From Calycina herbarum (Eukaryota; Ascomycota; Leotiomycetes; Helotiales; Pezizellaceae), in NCBI GenBank assembly GCA_001414485.1, contig LLEY01000142.1:62001-126000 (forward strand): DNA of 64,000 bases. The letters are read 5' to 3'. A model generated the notes under the pieces. It searched no databases and had not been told where the DNA came from. It saw only the letters and a program-made list of their open reading frames with translations. This document shows, piece after piece, positions 1 through 11,706 of the stretch; the stretch's first letter is position 1, and the number at the start of each line of letters is the position of its first letter. The position numbers and the translations under genes were made by a program.

Positions 1-905
1 ATCTCAATTGGTCGAAACAAAGTATCTACTACTCCAGCATATCTCTACAGATACTTTTAGTCCATAAAGCCCCAACTTCCGCGTCAAGTAACTAAGCAGA
101 CGATGAGATTATTAGGAGTGGCAACCAAGGAGTGTGAGAATTGGTCTGCTAATTTCCAGGTCAGCCATACCTCACTCTTCTTCCAACTGACTAGAACAAC
201 CTCTTCATCTTTCATCCCATCTCCGAAAACACCTTAGAACATGTAACAAAACTTGTAATTTTCACTCACTTTACTTCTCTCGCAGAGTATTTTAATCCGA
301 TCTCTTTCTATAATTTCAAATTATTTTAGATGTTTGGGACAAGGGATAAACTGCGATATGCAACAAAATTTACAATTACACAATTCACCCACCTTTTCTT
401 CACTACGTCTAAGGGAGAGGTAGTTCAATATCTCTCAAATCCACAATTATACTTCAGTAAACAGCTATTGCATATCACCGAACACTATCAAAAACACAGA
501 AAGAGCTTTTTACACTACAGTCTCTACCTAGCATCTTACCGCGAGGCACTCAACCCTCAAGTGTAACCACCAGGACAATTGCCTCCCATATCCCGAAAGC
601 TAACCTCTAGTACAAGAAGCCTCCCTTATGTCAAAAAAGAGAAAGAGCTATCCCATAACCAGAACCCAAGCCAGCAAAGCAAAAATAGCAAAAAACACAC
701 CATGGTATCAGGACAACAAAGCGCCAGTAAAACGCCAGATCCAAGTCCCAAAGTAGTAGTGTACAAAGCCAAGTAAAAAGCCACAGCCAAATCCATCAAA
801 AGTAGTGTAGTAGTGTAGCATATTAACCACCCCAAGCCCATCGTGAAGGACCAGACAAGATCAAAGTAACAGCTCGCTCCTCACATCCACAGCCAGATGT
901 ACACC
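1..905. other. Intergenic, no supported gene
   Basis: Only short, low-quality open frames occur here (for example 330-566 and 579-776). None resembles a known family. Bases 352-370 (GCGATATGCAACAAAATTT) resemble the right end of the inverted-repeat units described at 46.7-48.7 kb, so part of this stretch may be an eroded repeat copy. The right part is the 3' flank of the GTPase gene that ends at 906. Confidence 0.5.
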
Positions 906-3900
906 TTAATCACCATCACCGTCTTCTGCCGGAAGATCTCCATCCTCTTCATTTCCCTGAAGCGCAGCGAGGTAATTGGCAGTAGGATCGTTGGCGCGGT
1001 CTTCTGCCTTCTTCATAGCCTCACCACGCTCTCGAATAAGCTTCGCAAGTTCGGCTCTCAAAAGGCGCTCCCACTTTGGCATTTGTTCGCCCTCTGGAAG
1101 CTGAGTGCCCGAGATAACTTGGGTATAGTCGCGGTTCATTGTGGACCAGACCTCGTCAGCCTTATTGGCCATCTCTTCCTCAACAGCGCGACACATGTCC
1201 GTCAACCTAGCTTTGACTCCATCGACACTTTGTTGGAACATGTCGGTTTTGTTGTCTTCAATGTGATCGTTCATATGTCGCTTCATACGAACGTATTGAC
1301 CTACTAACATTAGCGAGTGTTTCTTCAACAGAATGTCATTTATTCTTACCTGGTCCAACCTCAGCAGCGCACCATTCGTAGCTGCTCACGAGAGCCGCAG
1401 CAACGGCCGGGGTGAATTCTCGATTTGCTTCTCGTTGTTGGGTGCTGATAAGTTCGACTACAACATTTGTTAGCAAACTCTTTAATAATAACCAATCCGC
1501 AATGTACTGACCCATAGCTTGGCCCAATTGTGCGAAAGTAGCCTCGTAGTTGCGAAGTTGTTGACCTAGCATTGCAAGACCAGCAACACCAAGTCCAGCC
1601 TTTTGACTACGATTTTCAATCTCTTTGTGAAATTGAAGTAACAAGGTCTTGCTCTTTCTCACAAAGCTTGCCAGAACATTGGGGAGTCTGCGTGCAAAAG
1701 CCTTTTCCCAGTTATTGCCAAGACCCTTGATAATAGGCTCTGTGAGCTGATGGTTAAGATCGTGCGCTCCTTTCGCATTCGTAAAAACACCATTCCTACG
1801 ACACAATGCCTTGTAGGTTGCCCAGTAGAACCCGCCCATACTTCGATCACCCCACCGAGTGGAGGTAGTTGTGGCCTCATTGACAGCTTGCTGTACGACT
1901 CCTTCGAAATTATCATAGATATTCTCAGCCAAGGTCTGCTTCATTTCCTGAAGACACTCTCCTACAGCCTTGTCCAAGTTCTTGTCCAAGTTTTGAAGTC
2001 TGCTTTTCAAGAAGCGTGACTCGGCTGCCATCTGTGCACTAGAGATGTTAAGACCGGTACCGTCGTTGGATGACCAGAGCGTCAGAGAGTTGATCAATTG
2101 ACTGAGATCAGTCAAGAAACGGCGACAATTAGAAGCACGTCCACCTTCCGTAAGCTTCTTGCAATGCGCCTTGAGCTGTGGAACCTCTGTTTCCTCGGCA
2201 TTTCGGAAGCCAGGAACGTTTGCATCGCGTTGCATGCGATCAGACAGCTTTTGATAAGCCCGAGAGCTAACACAGAAAACGGGGAGTGATCGGGCGACCT
2301 CTTCGTAATCCCGGACATCTTCATCTGGGTTAAATGCCTCCTCATCTTCCTCTTGCGCATTCTCTTGATCGAGTTCCTTGATACCTGCCGCAAAATCCGA
2401 CTGAATTGCAGTCTTTGAGTAGTCGTTTCGACCAGCAATGCAGACAGCGCTCATCTTGGTCTCCAACTCTTCATACTCTTTCTCTAGACTAGAAAGTTCC
2501 CTCTTGAGAGATTTGATCTTCAGATCAATTTCTGCACGCTCACGACGGGCTTTCTTCTTGTCGTTCTTCAACTCAGTGATCTTTTCCTCGATTTCATCCT
2601 CAGTTAAAGGTTTCCCCTTATCCGAGTTAGAGCCGGCATCACTTCCTGCGTCCGAAGCCGCCTCGTCATCGTCGGAATCTCTATCGTTCTGATCTTCATC
2701 GCCATCGTCAATGAAGCCGCCATCATCGCTATCATCCTGTCGTTTAGACTTGGACGAAGATTTCTTAGCCTTCTTATTTGACTTCTCGGGTGCTGGGGAT
2801 CTCTTTCGCTTCTTCGATGGGGCATACACAGTCTTGCCATCTTGGAGGTCTTCCAATAGTTTCTACATCTCATGTTAGCTTTCCTCAACTCGCGGCAACG
2901 TGGGTTTCATACCTCCCAAATCTCGATTTGGTCATCCGCATCGTTCATGATCCCGAGATAGACAGCTTTTGACTCTTGTTTATCCTTAACGGTCTGGTTC
3001 AAAGCGTCCTTCTTGTTCTCTATGACGTCCATTTTCGCCCAATCTTCAGCCATCTGCTCTTCCAAGCCCAAACTGTCTGTGGCTTCCATGATGGAAATGT
3101 CGTCTGTCTTGGAGCAGATAAAGGTAACGCGAGAGTAAACCCCATCATACTTGAGCTGTCGCTTAAATGACTCGCCAAGTAGATTCTTTGCTGCTTTGTC
3201 GTCAACTGCTCTTCCAATTGGCGCAACGATCCACTAATAAATTCATTAGTTTTGCCTCAACAAAAGTTGCATCACGAGAACTTACAAGCCCAGTGCACTT
3301 TTTCAAATAACCGGCGGCAACAGCAGCTCTTGCGGCGTTGGAATCGTGCACACCTGGAAGGTCAACAAGGATTGCTCCCGTCGATAGGGCATCTGCCTTG
3401 GTATAAATTCTGACAACTTTAATCATGGGCCAAAATTCCATTTTCTTCGGTTCGCTCTTTTCTCCAGGGGTCTAATCAAAATATCAGTCAGCCAATGGAA
3501 ATACATACTCAGTTAGAGTCAAACTAAAAAAATCCGCTAGAGATTACTAAAAGAGTGAAAACGAACCTTCTTCTTCTTCTTATCGCCAGACTTCTCCTTG
3601 CTGTCAACGTATGATTGGACTTCTCGATAAAAATCCTCGGGTTTGGGTCTTGCGACTTCAATGGTTGTACCAAGAACCTTTTTGACAGCATTTTCTAGCA
3701 TTAATTCTTCAACGGTACAAGCAGCCAACATTTCCCTAGTCTTGTGAGGATAAACTAGTGAATATTAGCACAAGTCAATCCTCAAAATTGACATCTTCAA
3801 GGTACTGACCGGCCTTTATCTTGGCGTAGGCAATTCCAGCCTCGGAATCAGGAGTTGTATAGTCACTCGAAAGCTAATATGGTGGTTAAAAATAAGCCCC

Positions 3901-5271
3901 AAGGTCATCAAAACTTGGACACCTACCCCTCCACTATCATTTTTGAGTTCAGCCAAAGAAAGTTCAAGGTCCTTCTTCCAATCTTCCGGCTTGATAAACT
4001 CGATCTCTGCGCGGTACTTCTCTCTTTCGTTCTCCGAATTGTTGAAAGACATTTCCGTAACGACAGCAGTGCAAGCTCGCACTATTGTAGAGTTAGCGGT
4101 TTTCTGAATAATGATGGCAGTGTTGCCAATTGAAAGGAGTTATTTATGAAAACGTACTGCAATTGGTTGGAACCAATCTCTCTTCGTCAAGGATAGCATT
4201 GATGACACTCGATTTTCCGGCACCTGTGTTTCCAACAACACCAATAATAGTTGGAGTATTGACGTTGTGGTTCTTCAGAGTAATCAATTGTGTGACCCAA
4301 TGCTTCGAATCCTGGGAAGTCACGCCGCTTTCTTCGAAAGGTCTCAGCAAGTCGACGACCAACTTCTTGCTACTTCTGACCTCTGCCTCGAGAGCATCTG
4401 GGGTTGCTGTCTCGATAATTTCGTGAAGTCGATTGGCGATTTGGCCGTGAGCCGGTTCGGGGAGAGGTTCGTCGACATCCATTTCTTCTTGCTTTCCGTC
4501 GTTTTGGGGTGTGTAACGGGGAACGTCCGCGAGGTTTGGTGTATTGCTGCCTCGTTGAGGAGTGACCGGGCCGTTGACTGGAGGTATAGAAATTAGTATT
4601 AATGGACAACGGTTTACGATAAAGCGACTTTCTCGAGGGGTAGCAGGAACATGGTTTTAGTAGCAGAGACAGACATACCGGGCTCAGGTTTGACCGCTAG
4701 CCGTTGATGGGAAGCTAAAGTTGCCATTAAAGGTGCAACGACTGGTGAATTGACACCCTGATGGACAGGGGTGTTTTCATTTTCACTCTTCACCATTGCC
4801 TTCCCACCACTTGCAGCAACTCTGGGAGTTATCGGAGACTGCGAGTTAATCGGCGCAAGCGGGATTCGATTGTTCGGAGTGCTGACTGGGGAGGCGAGTT
4901 GGGCAGTGAGAGCCACGATATGATCATCAAAAAAGTTCAGGGTACTGACTTCCATGAGATCGGAGACGGAAACATTTTGGTAAAGTAGGTTGACTTTCTG
5001 GTGGTTTCTCTTTTCATATTCGTCCTTTAACTTTGCGAAAGTGTATTTCTCGTACTAGTCAGCAACGTGTAACACAAATTGCAAGGCAGTGGCGATGGAG
5101 ACTCACAGCTTTAACCTTAAACCATAAATACTCGTTAGGCGAGCATGTCTCTAAAAGCTTGTCATGGGGTAAGACCATTACAAAGAAGAAGCCCCCCTCA
5201 AGGTCAACAGCTTGCGGAATATTTTGTCTTGCTAAAGCATGGATACTACCAGGGGGTACATCCTTAGGCAT
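906..5271 (-). CDS. Dynamin-type nuclear GTPase, SLIP-GC-like
   Basis: Eleven exons join in phase: 5271-5107, 5054-4679, 4577-4158, 4081-3927, 3873-3810, 3754-3567, 3471-3286, 3233-2913, 2862-1512, 1457-1350 and 1303-906, giving 1243 residues. The GTPase core is visible: P-loop GNTGAGKS at about residues 296-303, a switch I region rebuilt across an intron (PTNCMRACTAVVTE), and G3 motif DLPG. A Lys/Asp/Glu-rich stretch and a coiled coil start exon 9, followed by a long alpha-helical C-terminal part. This matches fungal proteins annotated as nuclear GTPase SLIP-GC, a dynamin-like family; the fungal role is not established. The ATG at 5271 has an open in-frame extension upstream to about 5371 (LLPRWADPLDK before the Met), so another 5' exon is possible. 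The core is certain; the N-terminus is the weakest part. Confidence 0.85.
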
Positions 5272-5698
5272 CTTGTCGAGTGGATCTGCCCAACGCGGCA
5301 GGAGCGATGGGTTGGGGGAAAACTGGTGGTTCCAAAATGATACCTCTGCCCCTTGTACCTGTAGTTCGGCGGCTCAGGAATACCAATTGGAAGTGATCGA
5401 GTTGAGGAAGGAGTTCATCGACGAATTGAGGCGCGAGTAAGTCGAGTAGAGTCGTACAAGATCCTGTGCGGGAAGGTGAGATTATGGAGTTGAGTAGACA
5501 GACAGATGATGACATCGAGGAGAAGAAGCTGAAGGGAAATTTAATTTGGGAAGCCGCGACAGGAACGCGTCGGGGTAGCGTGATTCTCTCCACCAGAACA
5601 CGTGTGCCAAGCAGCTTCATCAATAGACTTTTTAAAAGCAGCAGGCATGCTTCAAGGGTACATGCCGATTGTATTCCGTTATCCTCGCAAGCTCCCGA
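5272..5698. other. 5' flank of the GTPase gene
   Basis: The first 100 bases upstream of the ATG remain open in the GTPase frame and could be coding. Beyond that, overlapping open frames exist on both strands but show no recognisable protein. The stretch ends at an inverted-repeat element. Confidence 0.4.
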
Positions 5699-6355
5699 TG
5701 GACAGTAAAAGCAGCAGCAAACTGCTCTCTTACTGACAGTAATTAGTACAAACCTGAACTAAGTTCTCATTATCTCCTCAGCTGCGATCAGGATCAAAGT
5801 GGTGGCCTTAGGCATACATGCATATCGGATGGAACATCAAAACTTAGGAATGTAAACAAACCCCCTTTTAATGGCTTATTAGCTCTTAGAAAGGCGGTCC
5901 CTTGTCTAAAAAGAGAAGGGTTTCACATATGAATGCTGACACGTGTGAAGAACCTCTAACTTCACACAAGTTAGTTAAAATAGCCTCTAATCGTCACAGT
6001 GCTGCTTACAAGGGATTAAGGCATCAAGACCGCCCCCAAAAGAGAATGGCATTGTCTTCTATTGCTAAGGAATACAATAGAAAAAGTGTCAGGAAGGTTT
6101 CTTTCCATGGGTGCAATAAATGCGAGGTGTGACTTTGTAATAATAGCTCTTGTTTTAACATATATCACAAGAAATAGGCAAAATTGACTCCCTTCCAAAG
6201 GAATCCAGTGATCTTATTGGCTCGTTAAGGCTCTTGGCGCCCCCACTTTGATCCTGATCGCAGCTGAGGGGATAATTACTTAAATTCCCTAGCAAGTCAG
6301 TGAAACGAGAGCTAGGTAGCAAGGTACAGGTATTTACTGCTGCTTTTTCTATCCA
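5699..6355. mobile_element. Short non-autonomous inverted-repeat element (MITE-like)
   Basis: Two nested inverted-repeat pairs face each other. The inner pair, 5773-5802 and 6243-6272, matches at 29 of 30 positions and contains CAGCTGCGATCAGGATCAAA. It is flanked by TA on both sides (5771-5772 and 6273-6274), so the inner unit is exactly 500 bp and looks like a Tc1/mariner-type TA insertion. An outer pair, 5699-5721 and 6333-6355, matches at 20 of 23 positions around AAAAGCAGCAG, so the element may be 657 bp with two inverted-repeat zones. The interior has no transposase-like protein. Mobility by a related enzyme is inferred. Which pair marks the true ends is not settled. Confidence 0.75.
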
Positions 6356-7141
6356 GTCCCCTGCGAGGCGTTTAACTATTATAAGAATTCGACTTCACTT
6401 TCAAGTATTCTCATATCCACAAGAATAGAAGAACTCTACTCTTCTAGTTTAATTAAAACCAATTCACTTATTCTAAAAGACACTCTAAAAATCCCTACTC
6501 AACCTTACTCACACTCCATCTTACTCGCCAACTCAAAATCACTTATTATCACTCACACGTAAAAACTTATAAAAGTAACTTTAAAAGTATCCCTGGTATT
6601 AAATAAAAATCCCTAGAGAACTCCCTATCTAATATCCACAATATTCAAGCCCCCTTTCATACCTCCAACACAATAAGAGCAACTCGCATACGTAGAGGAG
6701 GGGGCTCTTTTGAATTTTTCCATGTACAACAAAGAACCCATCTCGTAAATCCACAATGAAAAGAACCTAGAGAAGGTGGCAGGCAAAATAAGAAGTAAAA
6801 ACCCAGAGAACAAAAAAAAAAGTAGAAGACCAAGTGGTATATGGGGTAAAAACATCAAAGAAAGAAGAAGAAAAGCTCGCTCTAATTCCATCAAACAACA
6901 TCAAGAAAATGCCAAAAAAACAAAAGAAGAATCCTCCAGTTGATGAATGCCCTCCCAGCAAAAATGTAAAAATTACCCCAACCAGTAAAACACACCCTTA
7001 AAAACGCCAACCAGAAACAACAAATGGGGTAGTATTCGCCTCAGAAAACAAACGCCGTATCGGACTTGTGATTTTTTGTGTTGGAAAATTCGTTATTAAC
7101 ATTATGCATATGTTGCTTTTTTCTTCTTCGAGTTTTCGAGA
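6356..7141. other. Intergenic, no supported gene
   Basis: The stretch is A+T-rich, especially 6370-6620, and has no recognisable protein on either strand. The right end is the 3' flank of the Sel1-repeat gene, which stops at 7142. Confidence 0.5.
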
Positions 7142-9441
7142 TCAAGACGTGGTCGATTTCATCCTGCCAAACAGATTCCGGGTATGCTTCTTTTCTTTGT
7201 GTGTTTCTGAAGATAGGCGAGGTTCTGCAGCTGGTGGATCATTTGGGTCCTCATTATACTTGGCTTTGTAAATCCTACGAAATGTTAGTTTCTGGGTCAT
7301 CTCGTCAATTGCAATTGCTAAAACTTACCAACTGTTGCCAATCATGCTGATACCCTTGGCTTCCGCCTGTCGATAAAATCGAGCGCTCTTCTTGAGATCT
7401 TTCTTGCATCCCACACCTTGGGCATAGCAAAATCCAGATTCAGCAAGAGCATCGGCATCTCCCCAAGCTAGGAAACAGAGATTAGTCTCAATTTCGCAAT
7501 TGTATGAATTAGGCAAAACTCACATCCAGCAATCTCAAAACATCTCAGCGCAAGGACCTTATCCTGCTCAATACCCCAACCATTCATATGACTGACGCCC
7601 AACTCATAAATGCTCAGAGCGAATTGAGCCTTTCTCGTCTTCCGTTCTAGTACATCCACGGTTTTACCACCCTTGATCAAATCCTCGTCATCGGCGATTT
7701 CCAGGCTTGCGGAATCTGCAGCCTTTCGTAGCCAAGCGACTCCCTCTTTTTGGTTCGGCCGGCAACCCCAACCATGTCGACAAGCTAATGCGTAAAGTAG
7801 CATTCCTGTGGGATGGTTTTGACGGGCTGCAAGTCGGAGGTGATACGTCGATTTTGTCAAGGCACCTGCCTCATGATACTCAATAGCTCTAGACACATGC
7901 TCCTCCGGAGAACAATCAATTGTTGAAGTTATAGAATGTTGTGATTTAGCTTTGATAGTAGCTGAGGAGGCCAAAGATGGAGTGTATTGTTCAGTGGAGG
8001 ATCGTCCCCATTCATTTGATACTGATCTGGGATCCAGTGAAGGTCTACCAGGTTCCAGTGAGGGATCATATGATGGCCGACCAGGATCGAGTGAAGGTCT
8101 GATATGAGAGGGAGGTCCATGTGGTGGTGAAGGTGGGGCATTTCCCTGATGAGGATGAACATTACTGCTACCCGTATGTGGAAGATCCCAGGAATATTGT
8201 GCCTGAGTCAAATTGTCCTGGAAAATTAACGAATTCCTCTGGAGCATTTTACCACGCGGTAGAGAGAACCGCGAGTATACATAAGAGGGCGCAGCTCCAG
8301 TTTCATTCGCGGTATCTGAAAATCCGTCACTATGCATGCTGACTGGGGTATGAGCTGTATCATCTGCCAGAACGAAAGAAGGTTGACTATCGGATGATTC
8401 TTGTCGTGAGGGTCCTCTGGGAATCTCAATTGGAAGACCACCACTGGTACTCGCTCTACTCAATGGCCTGGAAAAGTTGAAAGCGGGCCGTGGTAATCCG
8501 GCACCCATAGACATTTCAGAACTCACAGAAGGCGACCTCGCGTTGTGCATAGAAGGTGATATTGGAGAAGTAGAGAGTGTGCTTCCTGAGCGCTGCCTTT
8601 CAGGTGAAAGAACACGAGGCTGACCTAGATGATTCGAACGGCTCGTCTCCTCATCCGAGCTACTCTGGGACATCGATCGAGGGCTCATGGTTCGTTGTCC
8701 AAAAGGTGACCGTGGGGGAGCCAACGCTCTCGAATCATAATTACTTATTCCTAGGGCCATATCATTCGGTCTTCGAGCGCCGTGCGCGCGTGCTCTAATT
8801 GAATCTGCACTTGGCCGGGGCTTTAAAGCTGACGAGATCTCTGGCTTAAAATGATCTGGTTCTCGATCCAAGTTTTGTGGTGAATGCTCTCTACGTGCGC
8901 CAAAATCCGAACGAGCTTGGGTAATGGGCGGTCTCCTACCTCTCTGTTCCTCATCGTGTATATCGAATCGACCGGAAGGGGTTGGCGGTAGAGGTGGTGC
9001 ATTGGTTTCTGGCGGCAGAGGACCACTGAGGAGAGGGTGGACTGAAATTGGTCTATCCATAGGAACCTCGATTTCTGTCTGTACGGCAGGGCTGTTCGTT
9101 TCTGAAGTCGAGTTACCCGTAGGCGTTCCATTCACAGACGCTTCCGCTGATGCTGAGCGAAAATAATTGGGTCGGCCATTGCTCAGATCCTCAATGGCCA
9201 GAGGAGGTAGTCTGCTCATCCGTCTTCCTCCATTCATACTCTCCTCCAATTGTTTGGCCAGCGCTCGGCTCTGTGCGGCGAAGGCATCGAGGGGTGAAAG
9301 GGCGGGGGGCACATCTCCAGCGATGTGCAAACGGGGTGAAGGAAGACTTCTGGGCGATGGCATTCCGCCTAATGGCCCATGGGATTGACTTCTAACATCG
9401 ATAAAGTTTGGCCGTATGAAATTCGGTCGGTTGCTGGCCAT
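7142..9441 (-). CDS. DSF2: Sel1-repeat protein, Dsf2/Nif1-like
   Basis: Three exons (9441-7524, 7467-7329, 7274-7142) join in phase to 729 residues. The first 480 or so residues are a disordered Ser/Pro/Arg-rich region. The last 230 carry Sel1-like repeats with typical signatures such as GMLLYALACRHGWGC, YELGVSHMNGWGIEQD and ESGFCYAQGVGCKKD, each with the alternating Ala/Gly pattern of the TPR-like fold. This arrangement fits yeast Dsf2 and fission yeast Nif1, a regulator acting on the mitotic inhibitor kinase Nim1; the role here is inferred from family only. Sel1 repeats also occur in Chs4/Skt5 chitin synthase activators, but no CAAX end is present (the C-terminus is KSTTS). The second intron splits codon Trp (NSW-IYKAKY). 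Confidence 0.85.
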
Positions 9442-11706
9442 CGTAGGGAGACGCCGTCAGCGAAGGGTGTAACCAGTATGTGTATGTTCCTGCTCTCGGA
9501 GATCTGCTCTGTAGTCTGGTAATGGGAGTGGTGAAGCGAAGTGCCAATGATGGCAGTAGTGTTGCGCAAAAGAAGGGGGTGTTCGTGGGTCGCTGATCCA
9601 GGAATTCAACGTTGTGGCTGCAGAAGAGTAGGTAGTTGAAAATGAAGGTGTTTGTGTATTGAAGTCGTCCTCGTCCTCGTCGTCGTGAATGGATTGGACT
9701 GCGCAAGGGCGGGCTGCGGTCGGCCGGTCACAAGTGGGCGATGAGGCGAAGGATCGTCGTGAATAAGCTCTCGGGTGAAGAAGAGGTCTTGGGTTGACCG
9801 CGGTCGTAAAATGGAGATGCTGCGCAATGGAAAGGAACAAGTGTATTTTTTACCAGTACAGTACACGTAGGTTGTGGCGACGGCCGTACTATCGGGAATC
9901 GCAAGCGATACGACGATGGGATGGATGGGATGGAGGCGATTGAAAGGCAAGACCTGGTTTAAGGAGCGTGGGTGTGGCAGCTGGCTGCTACAAGTAAAGT
10001 AGATGGGGTAGATGGGACGATGCAGAGAATCGTGCGTGTTGTTTCAAAGTCTAAAGGCGGAGGGGAGGGTAGCCTTTGGTGCCTTTGGTGGTTCAAATGC
10101 AAGTACAGGGAGCATGGAGCGAAGCCTGACAGCCTGAATCTGGTGGAGGACTGGCTTCCAGGATGTTACTGGTGGACCGAGGGGAGAGCAGAGCGAACGT
10201 TCAAAGGTTCAAAGGGGGATCAGGTCAGAACAGGTCAGAAGCAGAGAGAGGGGGGAGATGCAGATGCAGATGCAAATGCAAATGCAGAATTCGTGCTTCA
10301 GGGGCCTCGCTCTTCTCGCTCGTATGGGATTGGGACGGGCAACTTGGCTTGGCTGGAGTGACAGAACTTCCCCTACTTTTTCTTCCTGCGCGTCTTGATG
10401 CAGAAACGATGAACGATGATGGCGTTTGGGCCCTGCAGCAGCAGAGAGACGGCCAGACAGCGGGTAAAAGTGACGAGATTCCGGAGAAATCGTCCAAGGG
10501 GACAAAACAAAAAAACAAAAACGTTGAAGGAGTGTAGAGAATTGAAACGTGAACCAGAATTCCAGATGGGAAGAAAGTCGCGATGAGCTCGAGGAGGAAA
10601 AAAGAAAACAACTTGGAAGCAACAACTCGTAGCGCAATTAGCTGGATCGAAATAAATCATTTCGTGAGACCGTCGTGACATCTTGGCGGAGATGGAATCA
10701 TCCGCATTCATTGGCTGCTTCTCCTGATGCACCCTGGATGAGGCCCCAAAATCTCAAAATAGGGGCCCACCAGGGCCCAAAGACAATTACCTGGAAGAAT
10801 GCATCATTGTGAAGAACTAGACCATCTCATTTGTATGGGGGAACTGTCAACAACCTCGTTGTACAGAAGTATACACTTCAAAGTACTTTTGCCCTTGGCA
10901 TCATCGTCGTGGCTGATTTCGCATCTGGTCTTCCGAATGTCGGAATGGCATCGCGTTCTTCGTAACATTTATTTTTGGATCAGCCTTAGCCTTGAACAAG
11001 GGACTAGCAAGGGTTCCACAAGTCCACAATACGGGTATCGATCCTGCAGACAACAATAACTTTCTCGACAACATAATACCCGCAATTAACACATTACTCA
11101 AGCGCACTTGGGAGAATCAACAAGTCAGTTCCAATTCTTCCGTAGAACAATCCCAATTCTCACAGATCACTTTTCCCTACGCGGAGCAATGAGAAGCTCC
11201 CAGATACGGGCCCAATAACAATTCATCCCTCGGCAGCATATGCAGCTAGCTTACTTGTACGACCTCGTGCACGGCAGTGAAATCTGGGGTCCTCGCCTCC
11301 CAAGTGCAGCCTTCTTCAGATAGCCTCGAGATTGGCGTCTTCTTCAATGGAAGCTTAGCTTTTACGTACTCTATTTCCTGACTAACAAACGGGAGAAAGC
11401 CCCTTCTTTATTGGCTCGCAAATTTGACCTGGCAAACTACCAACAAATCGGAGTCGCGAGTTCAAAAGCTGCAAACAACCCCTTCTCTCAGCTCCCAACT
11501 ACCGTTTCTCACACCACAACCCGTTTCCCAACAACCAGGAACTTATGGACTGTCACATTTTGCCCCTCATTTCCAATCCCGTTTCAATTTCACCATCAGA
11601 AGTGTCGGAAAACCAATAGTACAGTACTTTGTTATTCAAAAGATCCCTCTTAACTCCTTTCCATGCCCCCATATACGAGAAAACAACAGGCCCTTCCTTA
11701 TTCTAT
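9442..11706. other. Long 5' flank of the Sel1-repeat gene
   Basis: This 2.3 kb stretch separates two minus-strand genes. The part next to 9441 is pyrimidine-rich on the coding strand, as usual for fungal leaders. Overlapping open frames near 9457-9950 and 10209-10637 are low-complexity, and I do not treat them as genes. A hexamer microsatellite lies at 10256-10288. The right end is the 3' flank of ERV46. Confidence 0.5.
10256..10288. repeat. Hexamer microsatellite
   Basis: Tandem copies of GCAGAT change to GCAAAT over about 33 bp. It lies in the upstream region of the Sel1-repeat gene. No function is visible. Confidence 0.8.

Noticed and set aside
330..776. Two plus-strand frames of 78 and 65 codons
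   Set aside because: They show no recognisable protein, have A+T-rich composition and overlap a possible repeat remnant.
1458..1511. Reading straight through this segment of the GTPase gene as coding
   Set aside because: It has GTCAGT donor, GCTAAC branch site and TAG acceptor spacing of a typical 54-nt intron, and the spliced text (AMVELISTQQ) is smoother.
4871..4945. Possible extra intron in GTPase exon 2 starting at the GTCAGT near 4950
   Set aside because: No acceptor in the right phase follows, and the frame is open throughout.
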